Below are positions 60,901-64,000 of a stretch of DNA of 64,000 nt, one piece after another. Origin of the DNA: Dastarcus helophoroides. Taxonomy: Eukaryota > Arthropoda > Insecta > Coleoptera > Bothrideridae. The position numbers and the translations under genes are program-made. The notes below the pieces were generated by a model. The model worked only from the letters and a program-made list of their open reading frames with translations, was not told the origin of the DNA and did not search any database. Within the stretch, counting starts at the first letter, position 1, and every line of letters begins with the position of its first letter. The DNA is taken from the NCBI GenBank assembly GCA_028583605.1, contig CM053326.1:12486587-12550586 (forward strand), given 5' to 3'.

Positions 60901-63900
60901 GTTACTCTACTTTTTAAAATAGGCCCAAATCAACCCATTTACCACCAGAAGCCCAGCGCTACTGACCTCATTAAATGCTTTACGGCAACGGACGTTTATC
61001 ACTTTATCATCCACTCACCAACTGCAATGTTAAGACGGACTGGCGAGGGCGAAACATCGCTAATTAATGGGCAAAGAACCTCTATTAGTTATTTTGACGA
61101 ATAAGTATTTGTATTTTCATACACTTTAAACTGTTTACATATTTTTGTTTCGCTAATTAATCGTTCTGATGAAAAGTAAAACGCAAATTCAAAAACTAAA
61201 CGAACACAAACGACAAACTAAAATATTAACTCTTCAAAATAAATAATAACTATACGATGCACTGGTTTATTTAAATTTGAAGCATATTAACGTTGGTTAG
61301 CAGTTAGGTTGTTGGTTATAAAAAATATGCCAACGACAGCCTAGGGATGCACAACATTTTTAAAACATCGATACCCTATTTAAGTGATTTATCAAAAAAG
61401 ATATATCGATATATTTCGATACATCGGTACATTTATTCGATATTTGATGTACCATACAAGTACAATATCATACCGCAGCGAGAGGAGCCTTTCATAAATT
61501 TCTCTTTTTTAAAATTTCTACTTATTAAAACAAATTTTTACTTATTTCAAATTTTCGACCTTTTAAAAATGTTAACTTTTCCAAATTTCGATATCGTTTA
61601 ATAAAAAACGTCTTCTTCTGTTTAAATCTTCGGTTTTTTTTTTGTTATACTTTGAGGATTGCAACTATTTATTAAAATTTCAGTTTTGTAAGCTTTACAT
61701 TTTTTTTGCAAAAGTCGAGTTTTTTAAAGTTGAAATTTTTTTACGGTTTTATTCCAGAATTATGACTTCTTTTTCCAGAATTTGCACTTCTCAATTGTCG
61801 ATGTTTTTCAAAATTTCATTTTTTTAAAATATCGACTTTTGATAGGTTGGATCTTTTTTCACCGATTTTTTGGCAAATTTATATTATTTCAAACCTTCTT
61901 TGAAACTCGTTACTTTTTTATTTTTTTTTGAAAATTTTAAATGTCTATTAAAATGCAGAAATTTTTCAAAATTTTGACTTATTTTCAAAATTTTAATTTT
62001 TTTTAAAATGCCTTTTAAAATTTTTAACCATTTTATAAAATTTATAATATTTTTTGAAAAACCTTTTTTCAATATTTAATTTTTTAAATTCATAAGAATT
62101 TTTTTCAGAATTTCGACCGATTTTTTTTCGAAAATTTTAACTTCTTTCAAGATTTCGATATGTCTCCAAATTTTTCTTTAACATTTTTTCTTTTTTTTTC
62201 AAATTGCTTCTTTTTGGAAAATTTGGATCTTTTTAAAAATTGCGACATTTATTGAAAATTTAACTATTTCTCAAATTCTTGAAAATTTTTCTGGTTTTTG
62301 TATTTTAAAAGTTGAGATTTTTTTAAATTGCATTTTTTAAGACTGAATTTTTTCGAATTTTTTATTTTCCGATTTTTATTTATTTTTTTTTGAAAATTTC
62401 ACTTTGTTTACATTTTTAACTGTTACAATATTTCGATTTTTTTAAAACATTAAATGCGAATTTTTTCTAAAACTTTAATATTTTTGAAAACTGATTTTTT
62501 GAAAATTTTTAATTTTTATGAAAATTTCTCCTTTTTGCAAAATTTTTACTTTTTTGAACATTTTGACCTTTAAATGTCGACTTTTTCAAAAATCTCGCAT
62601 TATTTTTTAAATATTCTAAAACAGGCACTTGAGTATATTACATAAAAATGTCTTTGTTTGTAAAGAAAATCTGATTTAAAAAAAAAATAAAAATTTAAAA
62701 AGTGAATTCAAAAGTTATCATTTTAAAACAGGATCCATTTAAAAAAATTCAAAATTTTCAAATAAAGGCGATTTCTTTAGAATTATTTGAAATGTTGACA
62801 TTTAAATATCAATATAGCTTTCAAAAACATTCCAGATATTTAAAGGAGTAGAAATTTTTAAATATTAAAAAAAAAGTTGAAAATTCAAAAAAGGAGAAAT
62901 TCTACAAACAATTAAAATTTCCAAATAAGTCAAAATTTTGAAATATGTCGAAGCTTTCATAGAAAGTTAAAACTTTTAAAAAAATCTCAAGGATTTAAAT
63001 AAAACCAACATTTCAAAAAATGGGCAAAGTTTCGAAAAAAAAAGTTTGAATTTTAAAACAACCTAAAATTTAAAAAAATATTCGAAATTATGAAAAAATG
63101 TCGAAAATTAAAACAAAAAACGAAGAATTTTTAGTGAACTTTCCTAACAACCTAAATATTTGAAAAGCCCAAATTCCGAAAAAAAAAAATCAAAAATATC
63201 AAATATTTCGAAATTTTTGTTATTTGGAACTTAAGAAAAAAGTTAAGAAGTCACAAATCTCAAAAAGAAATGGAATTTAAAAAAATGTCGAACTTTTCAA
63301 AAAAAAGTTAAGATTTTCAAAAAAAGTTAATATGTTGAAAAGAACTGACATTATGACAAAAATTTAAATTTCCGAAGAAAATTAAAAACTTTAAATTAGA
63401 TAAAAGCGAAATGAGAAAGTGGAAAGTGGAAGTCAACATTTTGAAAAATGACCAAACTTCGATATTTTTCGAAATTTTCGTAAAAAATTAGGACTTAAAA
63501 GAATCTAACTTTTGAAAAATGTCAACATTTTGAAAAGATACTGGTAAAAGACGACCTTTCCAAAAAATTTAAAGATTTTGATAAAGTAAAGAAATTTTCG
63601 TAAAAACTTTAAAGAAAGTTGAAATTTTGAAAAATAATCCGAATTTCAAAATTGTGAAGAAATGTGGAGATTTAAGAAAGTGAAGCATTTTCAGTTAAAT
63701 TTTCAAAAAAAAGGCCGAAGTTTTTGAAGAGCTCAAATATTAAAGAAAACTAAACATTATCAAAGAATACTGAACCTCAAAAAAACTAGAAACAAAGAAT
63801 AAAAATTTTGAAAAACAGAAAAATTAGTTAGTTAAAATTTAAAAAAAAAAGATAAATCTCTTTTTTTTAAGTCAAAATTTTTGATTAAATATTTTTAAAA

Positions 63901-64000
63901 AGATTGGAATTTTGAAAAAATATTGAAATTTTTCAAAAAGTATTTTTTTTTAAAAGCTGTATAAAGTTGACCCTGAAGAAGTTGAAATTTATAAAACAAA

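Overview
This is eukaryotic, arthropod-type genomic DNA: very AT-rich, with long introns, and crowded with decayed transposable elements. The one clear host gene, on the + strand, is a BCL11/CG9650-family C2H2 zinc-finger transcription factor. Its protein and the mix of elements (SETMAR-like mariner, jockey-like, RTE-like and RNase H-bearing non-LTR elements, a Penelope-type hammerhead ribozyme) point to an insect. Hymenoptera is my guess from remembered protein similarity; I cannot name the species.

Host gene. An internal exon (29161-29680) carries the N-terminal zinc finger of the family. The large last exon (49960-51917) carries one more finger, then a pair, then a C-terminal triple. The junctions agree in phase (G|gtaatg ... 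tttcag|AA, making a Glu codon) across a 20.3-kb intron. The N-terminal exon of this family is not seen, so 1-29160 is probably upstream intron. The internal exon holds an apparent +1 frameshift at a TTTTCCC run, most likely a sequence error.

Mobile-element layout: 2.07-2.65 kb mariner relic (-); 2.75-3.11 kb 3' end of an RNase H-type non-LTR element (+); 5.65-7.33 kb and 12.46-14.43 kb two inverted copies of one jockey-like element; 16.09-16.43 and 42.21-42.62 kb two solo LTRs; 17.40-17.59 kb near-perfect hairpin; 20.84-21.75 kb MITE with TA duplication; 26.63-27.30 kb two related fold-back MITEs; 27.66-28.93 kb complete but dead mariner (-); 31.88-33.13 kb RNase H-type relic with a 116-bp triplication (-); 33.67-33.84 kb hairpin; 36.44-38.65 kb RTE-like relic (-) with a nested pogo/Tigger-like element; 39.59-39.88 kb hAT-like MITE; 43.08-43.16 kb hammerhead ribozyme (-), with a decayed relative at 33.2 kb; 44.98-45.85 kb relic of a widespread arthropod repeat protein (-); 43.54-44.06 and 56.01-56.54 kb long direct repeats.

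Low-complexity DNA. Several kilobases consist of a degenerate motif around AAATTTCGACTTTTT. At 56.56-60.33 kb and 61.49-64.0 kb this DNA runs T-rich and then switches sharply to its A-rich complement, forming two giant imperfect fold-back structures. Related single-orientation blocks lie at 19.6-23.3, 34.0-36.4 and 38.7-38.9 kb. A few islands of balanced base composition in the introns (about 18.3, 25.1, 46.2 and 47.7 kb) are candidate conserved regulatory elements. No CRISPR array, operon or rRNA gene was seen.
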